Origin: Granulosicoccus sp964594905
GTDB taxonomy: Bacteria; Pseudomonadota; Gammaproteobacteria; Granulosicoccales; Granulosicoccaceae
Direction: 5' to 3'
Length of the DNA stretch: 6,183 nucleotides
Assembly (NCBI GenBank): GCA_964594905.1
Contig: CAZQOI010000132.1
Location: 1-6,183 of the forward strand
Part shown: in pieces, positions 1 through 5,432 of the stretch
How positions within the stretch are numbered: the stretch's first letter is position 1
How the letters are laid out: every line of letters starts with the position of its first letter
Notes under the pieces: model-generated
What the model was told of the DNA's origin: nothing
What the model saw: only the letters and a program-made list of their open reading frames with translations
Databases searched by the model: none
Position numbers and translations under genes: made by a program

Positions 1-165
1 AGCATCAGCCGCCGCATCAGTAGCAGCGTCAGTGGCATCAGCCGCCGCATCGGTAGCAGCGTCCGTAGCATCAGCCGCCGCATCGGTAACAGCGTCAGTG
101 GCATCAGCCGCCGTATCGGTAGCAGCGTCAGTAGCATCAGCCGCCGCGTCCGTTGCAGCCTCGGT
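1..165 (-). repeat. Five tandem 33-bp units encoding an 11-residue repeat
   Basis: Units occupy 1-33, 34-66, 67-99, 100-132 and 133-165 without gaps, in frame with the minus-strand gene. Each encodes a variant of TDAATDAAADA (changes: Glu for Asp in the first-translated unit, Thr for Ala, Val for Ala). On the + strand, units 1, 3 and 5 begin AGCATC and units 2 and 4 begin GGCATC, hinting at a 66-bp higher-order period. Divergence rises towards 165, beyond which only degenerate Ala/Asp sequence remains. The array is cut by the window edge, so the copy number is unknown. Confidence 0.92.
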
Positions 166-486
166 AGCATCTGCAGCTGCATCTCCAGCCGCTGCGACTG
201 CTCCTGTTGCTGCATCAGCTGCACCTTCTGCCGTGTCAGCTGCAGCATCGCCAGCTTCAGCGGCTGTCGAAGCGACCGTTCCAGCTGCGTCGTCGGCATC
301 ATCCTTACCTGAGAAAAGGTTTAGTCCAATCCAGCCCAGTAGCAGTACGCCGATGATCGGTAAAAGTTTCTTCCACATCGAAGAATCGTTACCAAACGCA
401 CTCTTGTCGTTGCCTGAGCCTCCAAAGTTACCAACCGCGTCCTTCTTGGAACCGTCTGCGGCTTTATCTTTCGCCGGATTATTCAT
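1..486 (-). CDS. Membrane-anchored Ala/Asp-rich repeat protein, N-terminal part (runs off the left edge)
   Basis: Reading leftwards from an ATG at 486, the frame stays open for 162 codons to the window edge, so the stop and C-terminus are missing. Residues 1-37 are polar (Gly, Asn, Asp, Lys), without a cleavable signal. Residues 38-58 form one hydrophobic helix beginning WKKLLPIIGVLLLGW. From 61 on the chain is acidic and very rich in Ala, Asp and Thr, ending in five 11-residue repeats (108-162) of consensus TDAATDAAADA. A purine-rich GGAAGG at 499-504 lies about 12 nt before the ATG. The layout (inner-membrane anchor, then a long helical periplasmic spacer) is seen in some cell-envelope proteins that end in an OmpA-like peptidoglycan-binding domain; that domain would be outside the window and is only a guess. 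The real strand is minus: the opposite-strand translation gives only low-complexity Ala/Ser/Val, whereas this strand gives a sensible membrane protein. Confidence 0.8.
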   Translation of the reverse strand, partial: MNNPAKDKAADGSKKDAVGNFGGSGNDKSAFGNDSSMWKKLLPIIGVLLLGWIGLNLFSGKDDADDAAGTVASTAAEAGDAAADTAEGAADAATGAVAAAGDAAADATEAATDAAADATDAATDTAADATDAVTDAAADATDAATDAAADATDAATDAAADA

Positions 487-525
487 TTCAGTCTTTTTCC
501 TTCCGCTAGTAAATCGAAAATGATC

Positions 526-557
526 CTCACTGCCTTAAAAAGATGTCCGGCAGTGAG
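526..557. promoter_or_regulatory. Inverted repeat, 9-bp arms, upstream of the minus-strand repeat gene
   Basis: CTCACTGCC at 526-534 is the exact reverse complement of GGCAGTGAG at 549-557, with a 14-nt loop. It lies 40-71 nt upstream of the minus-strand start codon, so it could be a hairpin in that gene's leader or an operator in its promoter. Neither strand has a T-run directly after it, so an intrinsic terminator is unlikely. No convincing -35/-10 pair was found for the minus-strand gene. Confidence 0.5.
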
Positions 558-671
558 ACCCATAGAACTTCCCCATTGTACGAAGCTTTCTTGACGCTCG
601 TATAGTCCGATTGTGAATAGATGCGTATTAAATGGTGTGATTCAGCGTCATTGGCGCAATTGTTAACAGTG

Positions 672-700
672 TGGAGTTACATTGGGTTCTGCGTGATAAT
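672..700 (+). promoter_or_regulatory. Possible promoter of the 179-residue hypothetical gene
   Basis: GATAAT at 695-700 matches five of six bases of the sigma-70 -10 box. TGGAGT at 672-677, 17 bp upstream, is a poor -35 (three of six). It would give a leader of roughly 25 nt to the ATG at 732. The call rests mainly on the -10 and the position. Confidence 0.3.
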
Positions 701-731
701 GCGCCACATCCCCCTGAATTAAGGACAAATC

Positions 732-1271
732 ATGAACACCAGAGATAAATTTGACGACGATCAGTGGTTCCTCTTGAGTTCTACGCCAGCGCTCATCGGA
801 GCAGCAATGAGCACGGCAGCCGCCAGTGGAGTCATCGGTACGATCAAAGAATTGAGCGCGAGTATGCAAGCTGTTGTGAAAGGTAAATCCACGTATGCAA
901 ACAGCGAACTGATTACTTCGCTTTTACACAAAGCCGACAATTGGGATGACGCTAAAGAAAAGATGGATAACTATCGCGAGCGTACGAAATCGAGAATGGA
1001 AGCAGCGGGAATCAAAACCCGAGAAGACCTTATCGCTGTGGTCGAGTCAGACTGCAAGGTCGCCGCAAAGTTGGTGGACGAACATTGCTCTGTAGAGGAA
1101 GCTACCGCTTATAAAAACTGGAGCGTTTCAGTAGCGCGTGCAGTTGCTGAAGCCGCCAAAGAGGGTAGTTTTTTCGGTATTGGTGGTGTGCGAGTCAGTG
1201 CTGAAGAGCAACAACTAATCACACGTATAGAGTTGGCGCTTGGTTCGCCTAGCGGCCACTTATTGGCTTAA
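732..1271 (+). CDS. Conserved-looking hypothetical protein, 179 residues
   Basis: The ATG is preceded by AAGGA at 721-725 with a 6-nt spacer, a textbook ribosome binding site that fixes the start. The product is soluble-looking and helix-rich. Residues 12-36 form a mildly hydrophobic, Ala/Gly/Ser-rich segment (LLSSTPALIGAAMSTAAASG), too polar for a confident membrane helix. Residues 60-130 are charged and amphipathic (for example ERTKSRMEAAGIKTREDL). The C-terminal third contains a Gly-rich turn, FFGIGGVRVSAEEQ, followed by a last helix; this ending recalls small helical stress-type proteins such as the TerB-like group, but the resemblance is too weak for an assignment. There is no signal peptide and no recognisable catalytic motif. 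The gene is divergent from the repeat gene at 486 and lies 85 bp before the next gene on the same strand. Codon use looks normal and coding status is secure; function is unknown. Confidence 0.85.
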   Translation: MNTRDKFDDDQWFLLSSTPALIGAAMSTAAASGVIGTIKELSASMQAVVKGKSTYANSELITSLLHKADNWDDAKEKMDNYRERTKSRMEAAGIKTREDLIAVVESDCKVAAKLVDEHCSVEEATAYKNWSVSVARAVAEAAKEGSFFGIGGVRVSAEEQQLITRIELALGSPSGHLLA

Positions 1272-1294
1272 AAACTACTGATAAAGGCATTTTA

Positions 1295-1323
1295 TTGACG
1301 CGACGAGTTTCAGTGGGTAGGCT
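1295..1323 (+). promoter_or_regulatory. Weak candidate promoter for the nuclease-like membrane gene
   Basis: TTGACG at 1295-1300 matches five of six -35 bases, but TAGGCT at 1318-1323, 17 bp on, is a poor -10. The same 85-bp gap holds a direct repeat of GTGGGTAG (1313-1320 and 1346-1353), the second copy ending 3 nt before the GTG start. Read-through from the upstream gene is an equally possible source of transcription. Confidence 0.2.
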
Positions 1324-1356
1324 CCTGTCTAACAATTGAACCTCCGTGGGTAGCCT

Positions 1357-2091
1357 GTGGAAGAACTGATTTACCAATTTCTCCTGCACGCAGGATATCC
1401 CCGTGATTCGTTGATCTCGGATTTGTCGGAGCTTCAGCTATCGCAAACGAAAGATGCAATCGCTGATGTTCCAAGTTTCGCAGTGGTGGATCCAAATAGC
1501 TCAGATTGTCTGGCAGTTATTAACGTCATTGCTGTGAACAATGAACACAGTTTGCAGCAACAAGTGTTGTTGACGCGTCAGTCTGCTCAGCAAATCGATC
1601 AAGAAGTTCAAGGGTTTGTCATCCTTGTCGATTTTGCCGCGACTGATCATGCAAATCAGGTTCAGTTTTACAGAGTCTGGCCAGGTAACGGTATCGAGGA
1701 ATTGAGCGCGAGAACCTTCCCGGATTTTGATTCCTTGAAGCGCTCTCGAGCGCTTGCGCTGTCTGAAGCCATTTCCTTGGATTTTGCAGAGGAGTTAAAC
1801 CCGCACCGATCTCATGGCGCTAATCAACGTAGATCTAGTCAACCTAGAGCTGGTCAACCTAGAAATAGACGTCCAGGCAAACGGAAAAATCGGACCCTCT
1901 CACTCATCTGGGTTTACCTACCTGCGGTGGCGCTGATATTTCTCTTGGTACTTGATTGGTTTGTCGAGCGTGTCACAGGAATGGGGGTTATTAGCGGTGC
2001 GCAAAGTAACCTTGCGGTGGGAATTGCCTTGTTGTTGACCATACCTGCGGCCATTCATTATCTCGGCGCTGTCTCAAATCAACCAAATTGA
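1357..2091 (+). CDS. HsdR-N/PD-(D/E)XK-like domain protein with two C-terminal membrane helices
   Basis: The start is GTG at 1357: an in-frame TAG sits at 1351-1353 and no early ATG exists, so GTG is almost forced, although no good Shine-Dalgarno is visible. Residues 1-130 follow the outline of the N-terminal domain of type I restriction HsdR and related PD-(D/E)XK proteins: a first helix EELIYQFLLHAGYP, a strand pair FAVVDP (41-46) and LAVINVIA (52-59), then VQGFVILVDF (84-93) and FYRVWPGNGIEEL leading to FPDFDSLK (121-128). At the position where an E-x-K would be expected there is VINVI, so the catalytic acid and lysine appear lost. Residues 150-178 form a basic linker with a pentapeptide repeat. 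Hydrophobic helices span about 182-203 and 218-238, which suggests an inner-membrane protein with the domain in the cytoplasm. No restriction or methylation genes lie nearby, so a defence role is unsupported. The family assignment is by eye and tentative. Confidence 0.75.
   Translation: MEELIYQFLLHAGYPRDSLISDLSELQLSQTKDAIADVPSFAVVDPNSSDCLAVINVIAVNNEHSLQQQVLLTRQSAQQIDQEVQGFVILVDFAATDHANQVQFYRVWPGNGIEELSARTFPDFDSLKRSRALALSEAISLDFAEELNPHRSHGANQRRSSQPRAGQPRNRRPGKRKNRTLSLIWVYLPAVALIFLLVLDWFVERVTGMGVISGAQSNLAVGIALLLTIPAAIHYLGAVSNQPN
1822..1866 (+). repeat. Three tandem 15-bp units in the linker of the membrane protein
   Basis: Units 1822-1836, 1837-1851 and 1852-1866 share the core TCAACNTAGA and encode NQRRS, SQPRA and GQPRN (residues 156-170). 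The repeat is in frame and lengthens a basic, Gln/Pro/Arg-rich linker just before the first membrane helix. It looks like a small slippage expansion within a disordered segment. Confidence 0.85.
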
Positions 2092-2104
2092 CCATAGTGC
2101 CAGC

Positions 2105-2133
2105 TTGCGAATGGGTAAAGCTTCTGTCAGAAT
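2105..2133 (+). promoter_or_regulatory. Weak candidate promoter of the regulator-metF unit
   Basis: TTGCGA at 2105-2110 and CAGAAT at 2128-2133 (four of six bases each) have a 17-bp spacer. Transcription would start near 2140, at the edge of the palindrome at 2141-2158, which is a usual place for a repressor site. TATAAA at 2133-2138 and at 2145-2150 are alternative -10 boxes without a good -35. Confidence 0.25.
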
Positions 2134-2140
2134 ATAAATC

Positions 2141-2158
2141 AACATATAAAGATATGTT
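2141..2158. promoter_or_regulatory. Candidate operator palindrome upstream of the ArsR-type regulator
   Basis: AACATATAAAGATATGTT has perfect 7-bp arms around a 4-bp centre. It ends 8 bp before the regulator's ATG. A second, outer pair of arms, AATATA (2131-2136) and TATATT (2159-2164), makes the element about 34 bp with slight asymmetry. AT-rich palindromes of this size just ahead of the gene are typical of ArsR-family autoregulation, and SahR regulators are known to bind palindromes at methyl-cycle genes. Binding by this protein is inferred. Confidence 0.6.
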
Positions 2159-2166
2159 TATATTAG

Positions 2167-3102
2167 ATGGAATCATTACTAGCAGGATTAAGGGCAGCAG
2201 GGGAGCCAACACGGCTTCGTTTGCTCGCGCTTTGCGCACACGGTGAGCTCAGTGTTTCCGAGTTAACCCAGATTCTTGGCCAGAGCCAGCCGAGGGTCTC
2301 ACGTCACCTGAAATTGTTGGTAGAGGCGGATCTGCTTGATCGGTTTCGCGAAGGTGCGATGGTTTTTTACCGAATTGCCGAATTCAATGGATCAGCTCAC
2401 CTTGCCAGGACGCTTGTAGATTTGCTTCCTGAGGACGATGCTGAACTCAATCGCGACTTGGCCAGGCTTGTTCAAATCCGCCAGAAGAGAGCGGAATTGG
2501 CTGCGAGTTATTTCAAGGAAAACGCAAGCCAATGGCGCGAAATTCGAGCCTTGCATGTTCCTGAAGCCGATGTTGAAGCGCGAATGCTCGAGCTTATTGG
2601 TGACGATCACATTGATACGTTTCTGGATATCGGCACCGGGACTGGTCGAGTACTCGAATTAGTCGCCGATCAAATTAGCCACGGTATCGGCATTGATTCC
2701 AGCCCTGAGATGTTAGCCATTGCTCGCGCGCAGCTTGAACAGGATAAATATCGTCACGTGCAGTTTCGTAAGGGCGATATGTACAACATGCCGCTCGCCG
2801 ATCGCAGCGTCGATCTAGCATCCTTACATCTAGTGCTGCATTACAGTCTGGATCCTGCTCATGTGATTTCAGAAGCGGCTCGCACTCTTAAACAAAAGGG
2901 GCGATTGGTGATCGTTGACTTTGCTCAACATCAAGAAGAGCACCTGCGCACCGAGCATAAACATCAACGCCTTGGATTCAGCGATAAAGAAATCCGAAAA
3001 TCTTTGATAGAAGCTGGCTTGAAGCCAGGCAAGCCTGAGACGTTGGCGGGTGATCCGCTAACGGTCAAGATCTGGCATGCGCACCAGCCTTCGTTACACT
3101 GA
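2167..3102 (+). CDS. sahR: ArsR-family regulator fused to a SAM-dependent methyltransferase-like domain (SahR type)
   Basis: The protein has 311 residues. Residues 5-75 are an ArsR winged helix, with helix-turn-helix SVSELTQILGQSQPRVSRHL at 29-48 and a wing around 59-70. The metal-binding ELCVCD motif of metal-sensing ArsR proteins is absent. Residues 80-125 form a helical connector. Residues 135-305 are a class I methyltransferase fold: motif I DIGTGTG (154-160), the acidic end of beta-2 at D177 (GIGIDSS), GDMYNMPL (203-210), HLVLHY (221-226) and VIVDF (248-252). In SahR regulators this domain senses S-adenosylhomocysteine; SAH binding releases the repressor and switches on SAM-cycle genes. 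The direct link to metF and the palindrome at 2141-2158 fit that role. The ATG at 2167 has no clear Shine-Dalgarno, but the HTH begins at the usual distance from it. A catalytic methyltransferase role for the second domain is not excluded. The symbol is assigned from architecture and context. Confidence 0.88.
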   Translation: MESLLAGLRAAGEPTRLRLLALCAHGELSVSELTQILGQSQPRVSRHLKLLVEADLLDRFREGAMVFYRIAEFNGSAHLARTLVDLLPEDDAELNRDLARLVQIRQKRAELAASYFKENASQWREIRALHVPEADVEARMLELIGDDHIDTFLDIGTGTGRVLELVADQISHGIGIDSSPEMLAIARAQLEQDKYRHVQFRKGDMYNMPLADRSVDLASLHLVLHYSLDPAHVISEAARTLKQKGRLVIVDFAQHQEEHLRTEHKHQRLGFSDKEIRKSLIEAGLKPGKPETLAGDPLTVKIWHAHQPSLH

Positions 3103-3981
3103 ATGGAAAATGCCATCATGACTACACCTCGACTGTCATTCGAATTCTTTCCTCCCCGAAATGCCCAACAGGCGCGGCGCTTTTGGTACACGCTAGGCTG
3201 CCTTGAGACCTTAGATCCTGGTTTCATTTCAATTACCTGGGGTGCTTTAGGCAGCGACTGTGATGCAAGCATCGACGTGCTGCGTTCCTTGTCGCAAGAC
3301 TCACGTGTACCCATTGCCGCTCACATGACCTGCGCAGGACAAAGCGAAGCTGACTGCGATGCCATGCTTGATCGACTGTCGACCATTGGAATTACGCGTC
3401 TTGTTGCGTTGCGCGGAGATCTGACAGCAGATGATGCGAAAAAACTGGAAAACCAATCAACTTTCCAACATGCCTGTCAACTTGTTGAATTGGCTGCCAA
3501 ACGCGAGCAATTCACGATCAGTGTAGCGGCTTACCCAGAAACGCACCCAGAGTCACCGTCACTGGATCAAGATCTTCATTGGCTGAAACAAAAATTCGAC
3601 AAAGGCGCGGATAACGCGATTACTCAATTTTTCTTTGAAGCAGACACCTTCTTACGATATCGAGACGCTGCAGATGCATACGGCATTGCGGACAAGATCA
3701 TCCCAGGTATTCTGCCCGTTCATAATATTGACAAGGTCATTACTTTTAGTGAACGCTGTCAGGCATCAGTGCCAACATCGCTGATCGAGAAATTCAAGAA
3801 TGCTGGAACTGAAGATGCACGCCGCCAGGTGGCGATTGAGCAATGCGTTTCATTGTGTCGTGAGCTTGAAGGGGAAGGTGTCGACGAATTTCATTTATAC
3901 ACCCTGAACCAATCAAACTTGTCGTTTGCTGTAGGCTCTGAGCTCCTGGGTCGAACTATGCCGGAAATGGTTGCCGCTTAG
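3103..3981 (+). CDS. metF: 5,10-methylenetetrahydrofolate reductase
   Basis: This cytoplasmic flavoprotein reduces 5,10-methylene-THF to 5-methyl-THF, the methyl donor for methionine synthase. The 292 residues match the bacterial MetF TIM barrel without the regulatory domain of eukaryotic enzymes. Visible family motifs are SFEFFPPR (12-19; E14 corresponds to the catalytic Glu), HMTC (74-77), ALRGDL (102-107; D106 near the flavin), VAAYPETHPE (141-150), AITQFFFE (172-179; Q175 substrate-binding), IIPGILPV (199-206) and EFHLYTLN (262-269). The first ATG directly follows the regulator's TGA, so translation is probably coupled. An ATG at 3118, giving MTTPRLSFEFFPP, is an equally good start because GGAAAA at 3105-3110 could act as a weak ribosome binding site for it. 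Co-transcription with the SahR-type gene suggests induction when SAH accumulates. No methionine synthase gene is in the window. Confidence 0.96.
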   Translation: MENAIMTTPRLSFEFFPPRNAQQARRFWYTLGCLETLDPGFISITWGALGSDCDASIDVLRSLSQDSRVPIAAHMTCAGQSEADCDAMLDRLSTIGITRLVALRGDLTADDAKKLENQSTFQHACQLVELAAKREQFTISVAAYPETHPESPSLDQDLHWLKQKFDKGADNAITQFFFEADTFLRYRDAADAYGIADKIIPGILPVHNIDKVITFSERCQASVPTSLIEKFKNAGTEDARRQVAIEQCVSLCRELEGEGVDEFHLYTLNQSNLSFAVGSELLGRTMPEMVAA

Positions 3982-3989
3982 CATTTTGC

Positions 3990-4008
3990 CTGTGTGGTGA
4001 TCACACAG
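3990..4008. promoter_or_regulatory. Inverted repeat between metF and rimO, possible activator site or hairpin
   Basis: CTGTGTGGTGATCACACAG has perfect 7-bp arms around a 5-nt centre, and contains the 8-bp palindrome GTGATCAC. It lies 8 bp after the metF stop. No T-run follows on either strand, so it is a poor intrinsic terminator. Its centre (3999) is about 42 bp upstream of the start predicted from the TATAAT at 4029-4034, the distance used by class II activators of the CRP/FNR type. The half-sites resemble TGTGA/TCACA, but the spacing is one base short of the CRP consensus. Confidence 0.5.
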
Positions 4009-4028
4009 CCAAGCTATCCGCATCCCGG

Positions 4029-4034
4029 TATAAT
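4029..4034 (+). promoter_or_regulatory. Perfect -10 box (TATAAT) of the rimO promoter
   Basis: TATAAT matches the sigma-70 consensus fully and lies 44 bp before the rimO ATG, giving a leader of about 38 nt. The sequence 16-18 bp upstream (around 4005-4012) is no -35 box, which fits a promoter that depends on a factor bound at the adjacent inverted repeat. Confidence 0.6.
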
Positions 4035-4078
4035 GGGGCGCTTGTGTTTCGAACACCTCTATTGCACTGGCCCTAACC

Positions 4079-5422
4079 ATGTCCTCATCACCGAAAGTCG
4101 GCTTTGTCAGCCTTGGCTGCCCGAAAGCATTAGTCGACTCAGAGCGGATCCTTACTCAGCTTCGCACCGATGGCTATGACGTGGTGCCCAACTACGACTC
4201 AGCCGATCTGGTGGTCGTCAATACCTGCGGCTTTATCGACAGCGCTGTCGCTGAATCCATGGAAGCGATCGGGGAGGCTATCGATGAGAACGGCAAAGTA
4301 ATTGTCACTGGCTGTCTGGGTGTCAAACCAGAGGATATACAAAAGCAGTATCCAAACGTACTAGCGGTTACCGGTCCGCAGGCTTACGAAGAAGTGGTGA
4401 GTGCGGTCCATGATCATTTACCCAATACAGTCAAGCATGATCCTTTCATCGAATTGGTGCCGCCGCAAGGAATTAAACTAACACCCAGACATTACGCTTA
4501 TCTAAAGATATCAGAAGGGTGTAATCACAAGTGCAGTTTTTGCATTATTCCGTCAATGCGTGGCCGCCTAGTTAGTCGAGATATCGGTGATGTTATGCAG
4601 GAGGCAGAACGTTTAAAAAACGCAGGCGTTCGCGAACTGTTGGTTATCTCACAAGATACCAGTGCCTATGGTGTTGATCTAAAATACAAAACGGCATTCT
4701 GGAACGGCCGGCCGATAAAAACGCGCTTCAAGGAGCTATGTGAAGCTTTGAGTGAACTCGGCATCTGGGTGCGATTACATTATGTGTACCCGTATCCTCA
4801 TGTCGACGATATCGTTCCGTTGATGGCTGAGGGCAAACTTTTGCCCTATCTGGACATTCCGTTTCAACATGGTAGCCAGAAAGTTCTAAAGGCGATGAAA
4901 AGACCTGCAGCTGCCGAAAATACCTTGAAGCGAATTGCTGCCTGGCGAAACGTCTGTCCTGATATAACTTTACGCAGCACATTTATAGTGGGATTCCCCG
5001 GTGAAACCGATGAAGACTTCGCCGAATTGCTTGATTGGCTGGAGGAAGCTCAACTAGACCGTGTAGGTTGCTTTGAGTATTCCCCAGTCGATGGTGCGAC
5101 TGCTAATGACCTAGCGGATCCAGTTGCTGATGAAGTCAAACATGAACGTCATCGAATTTTCATGGAAACTCAAGAACGAATCAGTACCGCAAAACTTCGG
5201 GCTCAAGTGGGTTCGCGTCAAGTCGTACTCATTGATCAAACCGATTTGCTAGACGAGGATGACAAGGAATTTGTGATCGGTCGGACCGCTTGCAATGCGC
5301 CAGAGATTGATGGCATCGTGCATATTGAAAATGATGGTTACGATGTTTCTGCAGGTGATTTTATCGAAGTTGATATCACTGACGCAGACGCTCACGATTT
5401 AATCGGACGTATAGTTGCCTGA
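4079..5422 (+). CDS. rimO: Ribosomal protein S12 methylthiotransferase RimO
   Basis: RimO is a cytoplasmic radical-SAM enzyme that adds a methylthio group to the beta-carbon of a conserved Asp of ribosomal protein S12. The 447 residues show all three domains at normal length. The N-terminal methylthiotransferase domain has three cluster-binding cysteines, C14 (SLGCPKALVDSE), C50 (VVNTCGF) and C79 (VTGCLG). The radical-SAM core has CNHKCSFC with C148, C152 and C155, followed by IIPSMRGRLVSR, which is diagnostic for RimO over MiaB. Later motifs are ISQDTSAYG (190-198), HYVYPYP (234-240), DIPFQHGS (259-266) and FIVGFPGE (302-309). A C-terminal TRAM domain covers about 376-447. The ATG has no clear Shine-Dalgarno (CCCTAACC precedes it), but the N-terminus aligns with the family's usual start. 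It is probably transcribed from its own promoter at 4029-4034 and converges on the membrane gene ending at 5433. Confidence 0.97.
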   Translation: MSSSPKVGFVSLGCPKALVDSERILTQLRTDGYDVVPNYDSADLVVVNTCGFIDSAVAESMEAIGEAIDENGKVIVTGCLGVKPEDIQKQYPNVLAVTGPQAYEEVVSAVHDHLPNTVKHDPFIELVPPQGIKLTPRHYAYLKISEGCNHKCSFCIIPSMRGRLVSRDIGDVMQEAERLKNAGVRELLVISQDTSAYGVDLKYKTAFWNGRPIKTRFKELCEALSELGIWVRLHYVYPYPHVDDIVPLMAEGKLLPYLDIPFQHGSQKVLKAMKRPAAAENTLKRIAAWRNVCPDITLRSTFIVGFPGETDEDFAELLDWLEEAQLDRVGCFEYSPVDGATANDLADPVADEVKHERHRIFMETQERISTAKLRAQVGSRQVVLIDQTDLLDEDDKEFVIGRTACNAPEIDGIVHIENDGYDVSAGDFIEVDITDADAHDLIGRIVA

Positions 5423-5432
5423 AATGATGAGT

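Noticed and set aside
1..165. Regular repeats considered as a CRISPR array
   Set aside because: The 33-bp units follow each other without unique spacers and preserve a reading frame, so this is a coding tandem repeat.
32..523. Plus-strand open frame rich in Ala, Ser and Val, over 160 codons
   Set aside because: It is the antisense shadow of the repeat gene. The minus-strand frame has a proper start, a purine-rich ribosome binding site, a clear membrane helix and an 11-residue periodicity; the plus-strand product is featureless low complexity.
652..706. TGGCGCA (652-658) and TGCGCCA (700-706) as an inverted repeat
   Set aside because: The arms are only 7 bp and 41 bp apart, overlap a candidate -10 region, and could easily be chance.
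1357..2091. The HsdR-N-like gene as part of a restriction or defence system
   Set aside because: The active-site residues appear lost, no methyltransferase, specificity or helicase gene is nearby, and the neighbours are metabolic genes. The methyltransferase-like domain next door belongs to a regulator.
3990..4008. Inverted repeat as a rho-independent terminator of metF
   Set aside because: No T-run follows on either strand; a regulatory site is preferred, though a weak hairpin effect is not excluded.
3994..4179. Plus-strand frame of 61 codons over the metF-rimO gap
   Set aside because: It overlaps the rimO start in another frame, crosses the rimO promoter and has no recognisable content.
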